DNA of 21,583 nt from Bacillota bacterium (GTDB taxonomy: Bacteria; Bacillota; Clostridia; Acetivibrionales; DSM-1351): positions 1 to 21,583 of the forward strand of contig JAEYWA010000011.1 in assembly GCA_023431385.1 (NCBI GenBank). Direction: 5' to 3'. Within the stretch, counting starts at the first letter, position 1; each line of letters opens with the position of its first letter. Below the pieces are notes generated by a model. It was not told where the DNA came from, made no database searches, and saw only the letters and a program-made list of their open reading frames with translations. The position numbers were made by a program, and so were the translations under genes. Below are positions 1 through 7,565 of the stretch, in pieces.

Positions 1-185
1 AAATTTTCAAAGCCTGCCCAGGGACTTGAAAACACTCCCAGGTTATACTTAAAATCCTTAAATGCCAGTATAATACCTGCCATTGGTATATACATGAGTA
101 ATATTACCAGGAATATTGCCGGTAAAGCCATAATCCATAAAGTTCTGTTTTTTTTAAAATCATAAAATAGACTCTTTGTATTCAA
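1..185 (-). CDS. ABC transporter permease, LplB/YtcP (sugar uptake) type, N-terminal part only
   Basis: The reverse strand reads from a TTG at 185 into the window edge, giving about 61 residues. The protein begins LNTKSLFYDFKKNRTLW, then has a hydrophobic segment (MALPAIFLVILLMYIPMAG) and FKDFKYNLG...SPWAGFEN. This is the N-terminal layout of LplB/YtcP/YesP permeases, membrane subunits of CUT1-type oligosaccharide or polysaccharide-fragment importers. An AAGGGG ribosome binding site lies seven bases before the TTG. An ATG just upstream is out of frame and stops at once. The gene is divergent from the YesN/YesM pair, which in Firmicutes commonly regulates such transporters. The rest of the gene, and presumably the second permease and binding protein, lie outside the window. 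The substrate cannot be judged. Confidence 0.85.
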   Translation of the reverse strand, partial: MNTKSLFYDFKKNRTLWIMALPAIFLVILLMYIPMAGIILAFKDFKYNLGVFSSPWAGFEN

Positions 186-228
186 AACATATCCCCTTTT
201 CCTTAATATTAGTAACTTGGTTGCATCG

Positions 229-259
229 ATTATATGTTCAAATATGTTTTCGGTTTACA
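229..259 (-). promoter_or_regulatory. Candidate activator-dependent promoter of the ABC permease, with a GGTTTACA site at the -35 position
   Basis: On the reverse strand a perfect -10 TATAAT lies at 234-229. The hexamer 17 bp upstream (TAAACC, 257-252) is a poor -35 and is part of TGTAAACC (259-252), the reverse of the octamer that recurs at the yesN promoter. A missing -35 replaced by a repeated motif is what an AraC-type activator site would look like. The transcription start would fall near 222, about 37 bases before the permease start. Assignment of the motif to YesN is inference. Confidence 0.5.
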
Positions 260-356
260 TATTCATTATAAATCGTAACTATTTTAATTGGTATATGACT
301 AAAATACGATTATGGGTAGAAATATACGGTATATACTGGGTTGTTACGCTGTGTAC

Positions 357-386
357 TTGAAAGCGGTTTACATTATGTAGTATTAT
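357..386 (+). promoter_or_regulatory. Candidate yesN-yesM promoter
   Basis: TTGAAA at 357-362 and TATTAT at 381-386 are separated by 18 bp. The predicted start is near 392, about 30 bases before the yesN TTG. One GGTTTACA copy lies in the spacer (365-372) and the inverted copy covers the predicted start (390-397), so a protein bound there could affect transcription of the regulator itself. Confidence 0.5.
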
Positions 387-397
387 TACTGTAAACC
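365..397. repeat. Inverted pair of the GGTTTACA motif, candidate operator
   Basis: GGTTTACA (365-372) and its exact reverse complement TGTAAACC (390-397) flank a 17-bp spacer. A third exact copy lies at 252-259 beside the divergent permease promoter. Three exact octamers in about 150 bp, each in register with a predicted promoter element, suggest binding sites for the adjacent AraC-family response regulator. This is inferred from position; the motif was not recognised from a known regulator. Confidence 0.5.
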
Positions 398-421
398 ATT
401 AAATATTGGGAGTGATACCTT

Positions 422-1975
422 TTGATTAAGCTTCTGGTCGTAGATGATGAATCCGTAACAAGAAAAGGCATTATCAAATATGTTAACTGGAGTGAATTAG
501 GAGTTCAGCTTGTTGAAGAAGCAAGAGATGGTATAGAAGGCTTGGAAATAGCCAGGGAATTTCACCCTAATATAGTTATTTCGGATATAAAAATGCCTGG
601 AATGAATGGTATAGAGTTTGCTACAAAGCTAAGAGCCCTTTTTCCTGAAACAAGACTAATTTTTTTAAGCGGTTATTCCGATAAAGAATACCTTAAAGCC
701 GCTATTCATCTTAATGCAGTCAGCTATGTGGAAAAGCCTTTAGATCTTGGCGAATTAAAGGATGTAATTAAAAAGGCTGTAACTCTTTACATTGAAGATG
801 AGAATAAAAAATCTGCTTTGTTAGAAGGTTTGCCTCTTATCAGGCAGAATATCGTTTTTAAGCTTATAGCTAGAAAGACTATTTCCATGGAGCTTATTAA
901 AGATTTACAAATGGTAAATGTACCATTTAAAATAGATGGTTCATTTACAGTTATAATTTTAAAAGCTAATTTTAGCCCTGATACAGACCCAAATCAAATA
1001 CTGAATATACTGGAAGACTGCCTTTATGATACTATACATATTTGCGCTGAAAAAAATGGAAGCTATATCATCATTGTTTCAGGCATCAATTCAATAAGAA
1101 GAAACAAAGAGGTCTCTGATATTTTTGAAAAAATAGAAACCCATATAAGGGAATATAGTTCAACTAATATTGAATTGTTTTGTGCTGTGGGGTTACCTGT
1201 AACAGAAATGGCTCAAATCCATGAATCCTATGAAACTGCTGTTTTGGCATTACAAAAGATATTTTTTCAAGGGTATGGAAAAATTGTATTTTATGAAAAC
1301 GAAGCATTAAGCTTTATAAGTTTTAATCAAGATATATTAGTAGCTTTTTCAGAATTGATTCAAGCTGAAAGTAAAGAAAAAGCAATTGAATTTGTTGAAA
1401 AACTTTGCAGAGATATTTGTGTAAATCAGGGAACTCTTGTTGACAAGATTAAAAGTATATTTTTTAAGCTCTCTTTGGCACTCTTCCGGGAAGCAGAAAA
1501 GAGGGGCTTACAACTTAACAATTATAGCGGTTCTGAGGAAAAAGACATTTGGGAGTTGATCTCAAATTTTGAGACTCTGGAAGAAATTAAAAGGTATCTT
1601 ATTAGCAATATTATATTCTTTTTTGAAGGTATAAAAGACTTGGAGTCTTTTAGCCGAAGTGTTCTTAATACCATGGAATATATCAGGAAGAACTACTTTG
1701 CTCCCGATCTCTCGGTTAAAATCCTTGCTGAGCATATTTATTTAACTCCAACTTATTTATCGTCATTGTTTAAAAAAGAGACGGGTATGACTATCAGTGA
1801 ATATATAATAAAAGTAAGAATTGATAAGTCAAAGGAGCTTCTTTTAAACCCTCAAATTAAGCTTTTTGAAATAGCAAGGAAGGTTGGCTACAGTGACGCC
1901 AACTATTATTCAAAAGCTTTTAGCAAGCAGACGGGTATGACCCCTTCAACTTTTCGGGAGAGATATATATTATGA
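422..1975 (+). CDS. YesN-type response regulator with AraC-family DNA-binding domain
   Basis: Cytoplasmic transcription factor of 517 residues. Residues 1-120 form a CheY-like receiver: acidic pair D8/D9, phospho-acceptor D55 in SDIKMPG, S83 and K105 in the usual positions. A variable middle region follows. The last 100 residues or so are an AraC-type double helix-turn-helix (starting near YIRKNYFAPDLSVK, with LSSLFKKETGMT and VGYSDANYYSKAFSKQTGMTPSTFR). This layout is typical of YesN. Translation starts at a TTG, supported by GGGAG about ten bases upstream. The stop overlaps the kinase start by four bases (ATGA), so the pair is translationally coupled. It probably controls the divergent ABC sugar transporter. 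The signal is unknown and 'YesN' is a family label, not a proven orthologue. Confidence 0.9.
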   Translation: MIKLLVVDDESVTRKGIIKYVNWSELGVQLVEEARDGIEGLEIAREFHPNIVISDIKMPGMNGIEFATKLRALFPETRLIFLSGYSDKEYLKAAIHLNAVSYVEKPLDLGELKDVIKKAVTLYIEDENKKSALLEGLPLIRQNIVFKLIARKTISMELIKDLQMVNVPFKIDGSFTVIILKANFSPDTDPNQILNILEDCLYDTIHICAEKNGSYIIIVSGINSIRRNKEVSDIFEKIETHIREYSSTNIELFCAVGLPVTEMAQIHESYETAVLALQKIFFQGYGKIVFYENEALSFISFNQDILVAFSELIQAESKEKAIEFVEKLCRDICVNQGTLVDKIKSIFFKLSLALFREAEKRGLQLNNYSGSEEKDIWELISNFETLEEIKRYLISNIIFFFEGIKDLESFSRSVLNTMEYIRKNYFAPDLSVKILAEHIYLTPTYLSSLFKKETGMTISEYIIKVRIDKSKELLLNPQIKLFEIARKVGYSDANYYSKAFSKQTGMTPSTFRERYIL

Positions 1976-3819
1976 AAATTAAATTTTTTAAAAATAATAA
2001 AATCAAATTTTTAAAAAAGATGATTTATTCAATAAAAAACTTAACGTTAAGGAAAAAGCTCCTGCTATCTTATTTTATTTTGATTTTCCTGCCCTTAGGG
2101 CTTCTTACTTTTATTTCTTATGTTAATGTTGCAAAAATATATGAAAAGCAAATACGCTATTCAGCAAATCAATCCTTTGACCAGGCCTATACCTTCCTGA
2201 GTTATAAGCTTAATACTTTAATAAATACATCTGATGTTATATATTTCAATTCAGATGTTCAAAACATTCTTTCAAAAGACAAAGGTATCTATGAAAATGA
2301 TTTAGTCCAGCAAAATATCGATATGTTAAAATTGGATAAATTTCTGAACGGCTTAAATAATACTGAAGATATATATAGAGCAAGCCTTTATGTACCCGGT
2401 TGGTTTACCTATTCTAATCAGGAAATTAACTTCAACAATATCAACACTTTTACGGGTACATCTACTTACAAGAAACTTATGACATCAAAAGAGAAGGTCT
2501 TTTGGCTGCCGCCTGAAAACATTAAAAATTATTCCTCCAGCGATGATCCTATACCTGTTATCTCATTGTTGAGAAAAATAAGAAACAGTGATCAAATTAA
2601 TGACATTATAGGCATCATAAAGGTAAGCATATTGGAACGCAATATACATGACATCATAGTTAAAGCAAATATAACTCAGAAAGGTGTAGTATATCTTCAA
2701 AACTCAGATGGAATTATAATTAGCTGTTCAAATCCTGAAAATCTGCATGATCTGGATTCAAATTACAATTTGCGTAAAATCCTTGAGGGTAAGAGTATGT
2801 CATGGGAAACAATATCTATCGATAAGAACCGCTTCTCGATAACTTCCAGAGAGGTTCCTAATACTGATTGGATGATGGTCACAGCTATTCCATATAGTGA
2901 AATACTATCCCAAAGTGACAGAATAAAAAATCTAATGCTTTCTCTCATGTTTGTTATAGGCGTTATCGCTTATTTCCTGGCATATGTTATATCAACATCG
3001 ACAGTAAATAGAGTTATTCTTCTGACGAAAAAAATGAAAAAGGTAGAGGAAGGAGATCTTGATGTCAGTATTGTCTCAAAAGGCAGGGATGAAATAGGCA
3101 AATTAATGGACAGTTTCAACTATATGGTGAAGAGAATACACCAATTGGTGGAGGAACAGTACCAAAGTGGTCAGGAAATAAAGAACGCTGAACTTAAAGC
3201 ACTGCAAGCACAAATTAATCCTCACTTTTTATATAACACCTTGGAATTAATAAACTGGAAGGCTATAGAAAATGATGTTCCTGATATAGTGCTGATTACA
3301 CAGTCATTAGCGAAGTTCTACAAGCTAAGTTTAAACAAGGGCAGGGACATTGTTACTATCCAGGATGAAATTAACCATATAATCAGTTATGTTAAAATTC
3401 AGAATTTAAGATTTGATAACAGGATTAACCTGATTCTTGATGTTGATGAAAAGTTCTATCGATATAGTATTTTAAAACTTGTGCTGCAGCCACTTGTAGA
3501 AAATTCAATGTTTCATGGAATTTTAGAGAATAGGAATGAATCCGAGGGAATAATTAAGATTACCTGTCGGTTTGAGGAAGATACCATTGTAATAGCAGTT
3601 GAAGACAATGGAGTTGGGATGTCAAAGGAAAAGGCAGATGGAATATTGACTTCTGAAGGTACTGACGAAATTCATGGTTACGGTATAGGTAACATTGACA
3701 GAAGGTTAAAGCTTTACTATGGACAGCAGTATGGACTTACTTTTCATTGTAGCCCAAACCAAGGCACGTTGGTTGAAATCAGAATACCACCCATTGAAGC
3801 CAAGGCGTTCAAAGCATAA
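1972..3819 (+). CDS. YesM-type sensor histidine kinase
   Basis: Membrane sensor kinase of 615 residues, partner of the preceding response regulator. TM helix 1 lies at about 30-52 after a basic N-terminus, followed by an extracytoplasmic sensor region of about 265 residues. TM helix 2 is at about 319-342 and a HAMP linker at about 343-397. The His_kinase domain (PF06580 type) has phospho-acceptor H418 in QINPHFLYNTLE. The ATPase domain has an N-box near 503-515 (LQPLVENSMFHG), a G-box near 543 (VEDNGVGM) and GYGIGNIDRRL. Family members sense carbohydrate-related signals, often with an extracellular binding protein. The ATG overlaps the yesN stop (ATGA) and has GGGAGA upstream. A second Met at residue 17 is a weaker start. 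The gene ends 16 bases from the convergent MFS gene, with no clear terminator between. Confidence 0.92.
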   Translation: MKIKFFKNNKIKFLKKMIYSIKNLTLRKKLLLSYFILIFLPLGLLTFISYVNVAKIYEKQIRYSANQSFDQAYTFLSYKLNTLINTSDVIYFNSDVQNILSKDKGIYENDLVQQNIDMLKLDKFLNGLNNTEDIYRASLYVPGWFTYSNQEINFNNINTFTGTSTYKKLMTSKEKVFWLPPENIKNYSSSDDPIPVISLLRKIRNSDQINDIIGIIKVSILERNIHDIIVKANITQKGVVYLQNSDGIIISCSNPENLHDLDSNYNLRKILEGKSMSWETISIDKNRFSITSREVPNTDWMMVTAIPYSEILSQSDRIKNLMLSLMFVIGVIAYFLAYVISTSTVNRVILLTKKMKKVEEGDLDVSIVSKGRDEIGKLMDSFNYMVKRIHQLVEEQYQSGQEIKNAELKALQAQINPHFLYNTLELINWKAIENDVPDIVLITQSLAKFYKLSLNKGRDIVTIQDEINHIISYVKIQNLRFDNRINLILDVDEKFYRYSILKLVLQPLVENSMFHGILENRNESEGIIKITCRFEEDTIVIAVEDNGVGMSKEKADGILTSEGTDEIHGYGIGNIDRRLKLYYGQQYGLTFHCSPNQGTLVEIRIPPIEAKAFKA

Positions 3820-3835
3820 GGGACGTGTATTAATT

Positions 3836-5143
3836 CTACTTGTAAACTGTGCAAGGTTCATTTGGAGGAGGTAATTCCCTGGAATCTGTAAGCTCCTTGA
3901 AATTTTTATTAGAATTCCCTGCAATTGATATGGCTATAGAAAAAATCCCTGACATTATGGTTATATATGCCCAGTTTACATTTTCCAACAACACCCCATA
4001 TACAGCCATTCCCAACGGCGCTGATATCAGATTTGCAGTGGCAACAACACCAAATATCCTTGCTCTTATGTCCTCAGGTACTTTAATCTGAAGAAAAGTA
4101 AATGCAGTAATATTTATGATAGCGTTAAGCATTCCGCCTGCAAGCAATATGACACCAAATACTACGGTAATGGTAGTTTTTGCGTTTACTGGGAAAATAG
4201 GAATCTTTGGAAACGCCCATAATAGAATGGTAAACGATTCAACCATCAGTATTACAAATACCTTTTTAAATATATTGTCTGTGGTCTTTTTAGTTGATAT
4301 AAATATTGCAGCCAGTATCATTCCACCAGTCCAGGACCCCTGTATTACTGACAGCTGTATTCCTGATACATGAAGCTGATTATAGTTGATATACGTTAAC
4401 ACCAGCGATATCAACGGGATATAAATAAAGTTTACAATAGTTACAATTAAAAGTAGGAATCGTATTCCTTTTTCACACTTCAGATATGTAAATACCTCTT
4501 TCAGGCCTTCCACGTAGCTTTGATCTTGAATAACTTTATTGCCCTGGTTAAACTTTAAAAACATTTCGCTGACTCCGGCCAATAAAAATGTGATACCTGA
4601 GATCAGAAAAATCCTTCCGAGCCCAATTGTGTTATAAGCTATCGCACCAATCACAGGACCTACAACATTTGTTATTGCTCCAATGGATTGGAAAGCCGAA
4701 TTAGCTCTAGCTATATCTTCTTTCTTGACAATTTCCGGGATTGAGGAGTTAAGTGCAAGGAGAAAAAACGCCTGAACTAATCCAATCGTTATTGAATAAA
4801 CAATAAACAGCGCTATGCTTTTAGAGTAAATTTCAAACACAGCAGTAAATATGAGTATTGCAATACCACATAGTATGTCACTGGCAACAATAAACTTCTT
4901 TTTGCTGCCTCTGTCAATAATTACACCAGCAAAAATATTTACCAGTACACCCGGAAGTATAGCAAAACCAAGAATCATTGAAAATGCACTGGCTGAACCG
5001 GTCAAGTCCAAAACATAAAGACTTATTCCAAATTTCAGAGCATTGGATCCCATATCACCTACAGCACGTCCTAAAATCAATAGGAAAATGTTAAGCTTAA
5101 AATTAGTCGTTTTCTCTGATTGAACTGCTTTAGAATTTTCCAT
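3836..5143 (-). CDS. MFS transporter, drug/metabolite efflux type (MFS_3, MefA-like)
   Basis: A 435-residue integral membrane protein with about 12 hydrophobic helices. The loop between helices 2 and 3 carries the MFS signature as FAGVIIDRGSKKK (residues 71-83). The N-terminal FLLILGRAVGDMGSNALKFGISLYVLDLTGSA and the segment LNSSIPEIVKKEDIARANS are characteristic of the MFS_3 / macrolide-efflux (MefA, EntS-like) group, which exports antibiotics or siderophores by proton antiport. The true substrate cannot be read from sequence. The ATG has an AAAGGTGG site about 12 bases upstream. It lies 119 bases downstream of the PadR-DUF1700-DUF4097 group on the same strand and may be co-transcribed with it, which would fit a PadR-controlled envelope or drug response. 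No strong separate promoter was found in the gap. Confidence 0.85.
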   Translation of the reverse strand: MENSKAVQSEKTTNFKLNIFLLILGRAVGDMGSNALKFGISLYVLDLTGSASAFSMILGFAILPGVLVNIFAGVIIDRGSKKKFIVASDILCGIAILIFTAVFEIYSKSIALFIVYSITIGLVQAFFLLALNSSIPEIVKKEDIARANSAFQSIGAITNVVGPVIGAIAYNTIGLGRIFLISGITFLLAGVSEMFLKFNQGNKVIQDQSYVEGLKEVFTYLKCEKGIRFLLLIVTIVNFIYIPLISLVLTYINYNQLHVSGIQLSVIQGSWTGGMILAAIFISTKKTTDNIFKKVFVILMVESFTILLWAFPKIPIFPVNAKTTITVVFGVILLAGGMLNAIINITAFTFLQIKVPEDIRARIFGVVATANLISAPLGMAVYGVLLENVNWAYITIMSGIFSIAISIAGNSNKNFKELTDSRELPPPNEPCTVYK

Positions 5144-5262
5144 TTTAATTTCCAGCCACCTTTACAAAATTATTGTTCTTCATGCAAGCTTTTACATAAT
5201 GTTTTATACTTCAAGGAAATCGAGACTTCTCGCTTCTATTTTATTTAGGCAAGGTTTACCCT

Positions 5263-6114
5263 CTAATCATCGCTAACCACAATATTGCCGGATTCGGAAT
5301 TTAATATAACTTTGTTTGTTCCTCCATTTACAACTCCCTCAATATAATTACGCTCTGTCTTCTTAATCTCTATTGGAAAACTACATTTCACACTCCCCGA
5401 TAATGATTTAGCTAATAAATCAAAGGCTGAATTTTGAGGAAGTTGCACTTTAACACTTCCAGAGTTACTTTTAAGCTTGAGTTCATTACTGTTAAATTCC
5501 TTATAGCTAACATTTATGCCTCCAGAACTACTGGTAGCCTCCAATTGTCCTGTAAACCCTGATACTTCTATTCTTCCGGATAGATTAGCTAATCTTGCAC
5601 TTATTGATGTCATGTCTTTTGTTAAAATGTGACCTGATGTAGCTTCTACTTCTAAATTATTTAAAGCGAAATTTCCAATATTTGTTGTACCCTCAGAAGT
5701 TTTTATATTCAAATCATTCGGATAACTCTGAGGAATAAATATATCAAGCTTGTGGTTTCTTTTCAAATGTAAAAAGCTTGCTTTCCTACTTTGAACTACA
5801 ATAGTCAAAACTCCATTTTTAGTGTTGGTTGAAAGATTAAAATCAGGCTCTTGACTATTCTCTAATAGCCCATATAATTGTACTTTAATTTTATTTTCTG
5901 ACGTCGGAATTATATTGATATTGGTATGTAAATTGTCTATGGATATATTCTTGATATCAGTACTCTCAAAAATATTTTCTTCACTTATTTTAGAAGCTGC
6001 CGACCCTGAATTATTGAAAACACTGAAAAATGAGTCTTTCATAACTGTTACCCCCAAAACTAAACAAATAATAACAACTAAACCTAAAACCAGTATAACC
6101 TTTTTGATATTCAT
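5263..6114 (-). CDS. DUF4097 family protein (membrane-anchored, beta-repeat 'putative adhesin')
   Basis: A 283-residue protein with one N-terminal membrane anchor (residues about 5-27, rich in V, I and L). The rest is an extended stretch of short beta-repeats, with recurring patterns such as LEVEATSGHI, LANLSGRIEVSG, LEATSSSGGINVS and LKSNSGSVKV. That ladder is typical of the DUF4097 domain (LiaG-like proteins of Firmicutes). No catalytic residues are evident. It is thought to sit on the outer face of the membrane, and its biochemical role is not established. Its ATG overlaps the stop of the DUF1700 gene by four bases (ATGA), and its GGAGG site lies inside that gene's last codons. The two are therefore translationally coupled. 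Confidence 0.82.
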   Translation of the reverse strand: MNIKKVILVLGLVVIICLVLGVTVMKDSFFSVFNNSGSAASKISEENIFESTDIKNISIDNLHTNINIIPTSENKIKVQLYGLLENSQEPDFNLSTNTKNGVLTIVVQSRKASFLHLKRNHKLDIFIPQSYPNDLNIKTSEGTTNIGNFALNNLEVEATSGHILTKDMTSISARLANLSGRIEVSGFTGQLEATSSSGGINVSYKEFNSNELKLKSNSGSVKVQLPQNSAFDLLAKSLSGSVKCSFPIEIKKTERNYIEGVVNGGTNKVILNSESGNIVVSDD

Positions 6115-6701
6115 CCAATATTCCTCCAGTTAATTATTCTTAAATTCCACTTTATATACTTTTTTATCCAATTTCGTACAGCTTTGCTCAAGTAATAACT
6201 CCCTATAAATAATAGAAGTCCAATTGCAATTGTTCCTATAGAGGATATAAGTTCAAAAATAGTATTATCAGATATACTTGGAATGTAAATCCATTGTGAT
6301 AAAAAAGTCTGGTCAACTGCTGATAACAACATCAATACTCCTATTGCGACTATGCCAAGCGATCCACAGAATAACGCGAATATAATGGCAATAATGGCTA
6401 CAACCGGTCCAAGAACGAATATAAGGTTAAAAAATGCAACACCAAACGCTGGTATACCAGTTCTGAATATATGTTGTAGAAATTTTTCTCCTTTAATCTC
6501 TTTATCAATGTAATTTTCTTTATGCTGTCTTGCAATACTCTTGTAGTCTCCAAGAGCTTCTAAAACTTCAGATTCAGTTTTACCACTCTGTATTCCTTCA
6601 TCAAAATATGAGTTGTAGTCCGTTACTATTTCTTCAATTTCTTTTGAGGGTAAAGCCTTAAGAGATTTTTTCAATCCATTTAAAAACTTATTCTTATTCA
6701 C
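6111..6701 (-). CDS. DUF1700 family membrane protein
   Basis: A 196-residue protein. The N-terminal 75 residues form the soluble helical module typical of DUF1700/HAAS proteins (MNKNKFLNGLKKSLKALPSK, then EEIVTDYNSYFDEGI and EVLEALGDYKSIA). Two to three hydrophobic segments follow at about 82-128 and 148-170, then a basic tail (KAVRNWIKKYIK). These proteins regularly sit between a PadR regulator and a DUF4097 protein, as here, and may help sense or transmit envelope stress; the mechanism is unknown. The start is GTG at 6701, eight bases inside padR, with GGAGGA about 11 bases upstream. Downstream it overlaps DUF4097 by four bases. Confidence 0.85.
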   Translation of the reverse strand: MNKNKFLNGLKKSLKALPSKEIEEIVTDYNSYFDEGIQSGKTESEVLEALGDYKSIARQHKENYIDKEIKGEKFLQHIFRTGIPAFGVAFFNLIFVLGPVVAIIAIIFALFCGSLGIVAIGVLMLLSAVDQTFLSQWIYIPSISDNTIFELISSIGTIAIGLLLFIGSYYLSKAVRNWIKKYIKWNLRIINWRNIG

Positions 6702-7017
6702 TGGAAATAGTCTCCTCCATAATTTTTCTCACACCAGCAATTACTGCTTCCCATTCCGTTAGTAATTGCTTTTTTTTATTTATTCCTTTTTCGGTTATTC
6801 TATAATATTTTCTCGGAGGACCTTCTTGTGATTCCTGGAGATAAGTTTCAAAGCACCCATCATCTTTTAACCTCTTAAGTAATGGATAAATTGTACCCTC
6901 TGAAATTAGTATATTCTTAGAGATGGTACTAACTAACTCATATCCATAACAGTCTTGTTTGTTTAGTAAATATAAAACACATAATTCCAATATACCTTTT
7001 TTGAGTTGAATATTCAT
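6694..7017 (-). CDS. PadR family transcriptional regulator
   Basis: A 107-residue winged-helix regulator of the short PadR subfamily. The sequence shows the family pattern directly: KKGILELCVLYLLNKQDCYGYEL at the start, the recognition region SEGTIYPLLKRLKDDGCFETY, then the wing EGPPRKYYRITEKG. A C-terminal dimerisation helix (KKQLLTEWEAVIAGVRKIM) follows. Short PadR proteins repress their own operon and adjacent transporter genes, and release DNA on binding hydrophobic ligands. Here the gene leads the padR-DUF1700-DUF4097 unit and lies upstream of an MFS exporter. The promoter about 120 bases upstream is overlapped by two inverted repeats, which are candidate self-operators. Confidence 0.93.
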   Translation of the reverse strand: MNIQLKKGILELCVLYLLNKQDCYGYELVSTISKNILISEGTIYPLLKRLKDDGCFETYLQESQEGPPRKYYRITEKGINKKKQLLTEWEAVIAGVRKIMEETISSE

Positions 7018-7126
7018 ATTTCCCTCTTCCAGTAAATATGCAATCTACATATCATTCAAATACACGAATACTACTCATAGCTGCGGTAACAAAAATTCAA
7101 TAATATTACATTACAGTTTTAATCTT

Positions 7127-7173
7127 ACAAAGTATGTATATTATACTGCTTTGTACCAAATAATGCAAGGTAC
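7127..7173 (-). promoter_or_regulatory. padR operon promoter with overlapping inverted repeats
   Basis: On the reverse strand TTGCAT (7168-7163) and TATAAT (7145-7140) are exactly 17 bp apart. GTACC (7153-7157) and GGTAC (7169-7173) form an inverted repeat spanning the -35 and part of the spacer. ACAAAG (7127-7132) and CTTTGT (7149-7154) form a second one spanning the -10. Both are placed where a repressor would block RNA polymerase. PadR binding is an inference. The implied leader to the padR ATG is about 115 bases and holds no obvious structure. Confidence 0.55.
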
Positions 7174-7330
7174 TAATTACACTAAGGCATATCTATAACT
7201 ATCTCATATTCCTGGATATATGAATAAACACGTCTCTTCCCTTATTAAGGGATACTGAAATCTTTGATTCTATTGAGTTTACGGTAAGGTATACGAAGTC
7301 ATCACATACCAAAAAACATCAAAAAAGGGT
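7174..7330. other. Intergenic DNA without a recognised gene
   Basis: This AT-rich stretch lies between the padR promoter and the guaA terminator. No open frame with a ribosome binding site, tRNA or conserved leader was seen. The only structure noted is a short palindrome, CCCTTATTAAGGG at 7239-7251. Confidence 0.5.
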
Positions 7331-7380
7331 AAAAAAAGTGTGCATGATACACCTATTTTGGCAAACATCATACACACTTT
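7331..7380 (-). terminator. Rho-independent terminator of guaA
   Basis: Arms at 7380-7367 and 7348-7335 pair over 14 positions (AAAGTGTGTATGAT with ATCATGCACACTTT) with one G-U wobble on the reverse-strand RNA and an 18-base loop. They are followed by seven T residues (7337-7331, part of which can pair with the A-run of the stem). It lies about 185 bases beyond the guaA stop, on the far side of the GC-rich element. Confidence 0.8.
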
Positions 7381-7436
7381 CTTATTTAAATAGTTCTCAA
7401 AATCCTTGTTAGTAATTAAGAATAATATTATGGTAT

Positions 7437-7562
7437 CCGGCAGCGCTCGGCTTGCCTATGGTACCCGGCTTGCTGTATAGTCGCCCTACTCCCTCCCGGT
7501 CGTATTGCTCCTTGCGCTTCGCAATAAACGCCTTCGCTTCATCTGCCCCCGGCAGCGCTCGG
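7437..7562. repeat. GC-rich 126-bp element bounded by 14-bp direct repeats
   Basis: CCGGCAGCGCTCGG occurs exactly at 7437-7450 and again at 7549-7562. The interval is markedly GC-rich against AT-rich flanks. It starts three bases after the guaA stop and ends before the guaA terminator. Inside, reading the reverse strand, GCCGGGTACCATA is nearly repeated as GCCGGATACCATA across one boundary. A small hairpin TTGCG-AAG-CGCAA is also present. No transposase gene is present and no protein was recognised. It may be a short dispersed or mobile repeat, or an ancient duplication. Its copy number in the genome cannot be judged from this window. Confidence 0.5.
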
Positions 7563-7565
7563 TGT

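Noticed and set aside
5216..5240. CGAG-ACTT-CTCG hairpin between DUF4097 and the MFS gene as a terminator
   Set aside because: The stem is only four pairs and there is no T-run on the transcribed strand.
7239..7251. Palindrome CCCTTATTAAGGG
   Set aside because: Too short and isolated, with no promoter next to it.
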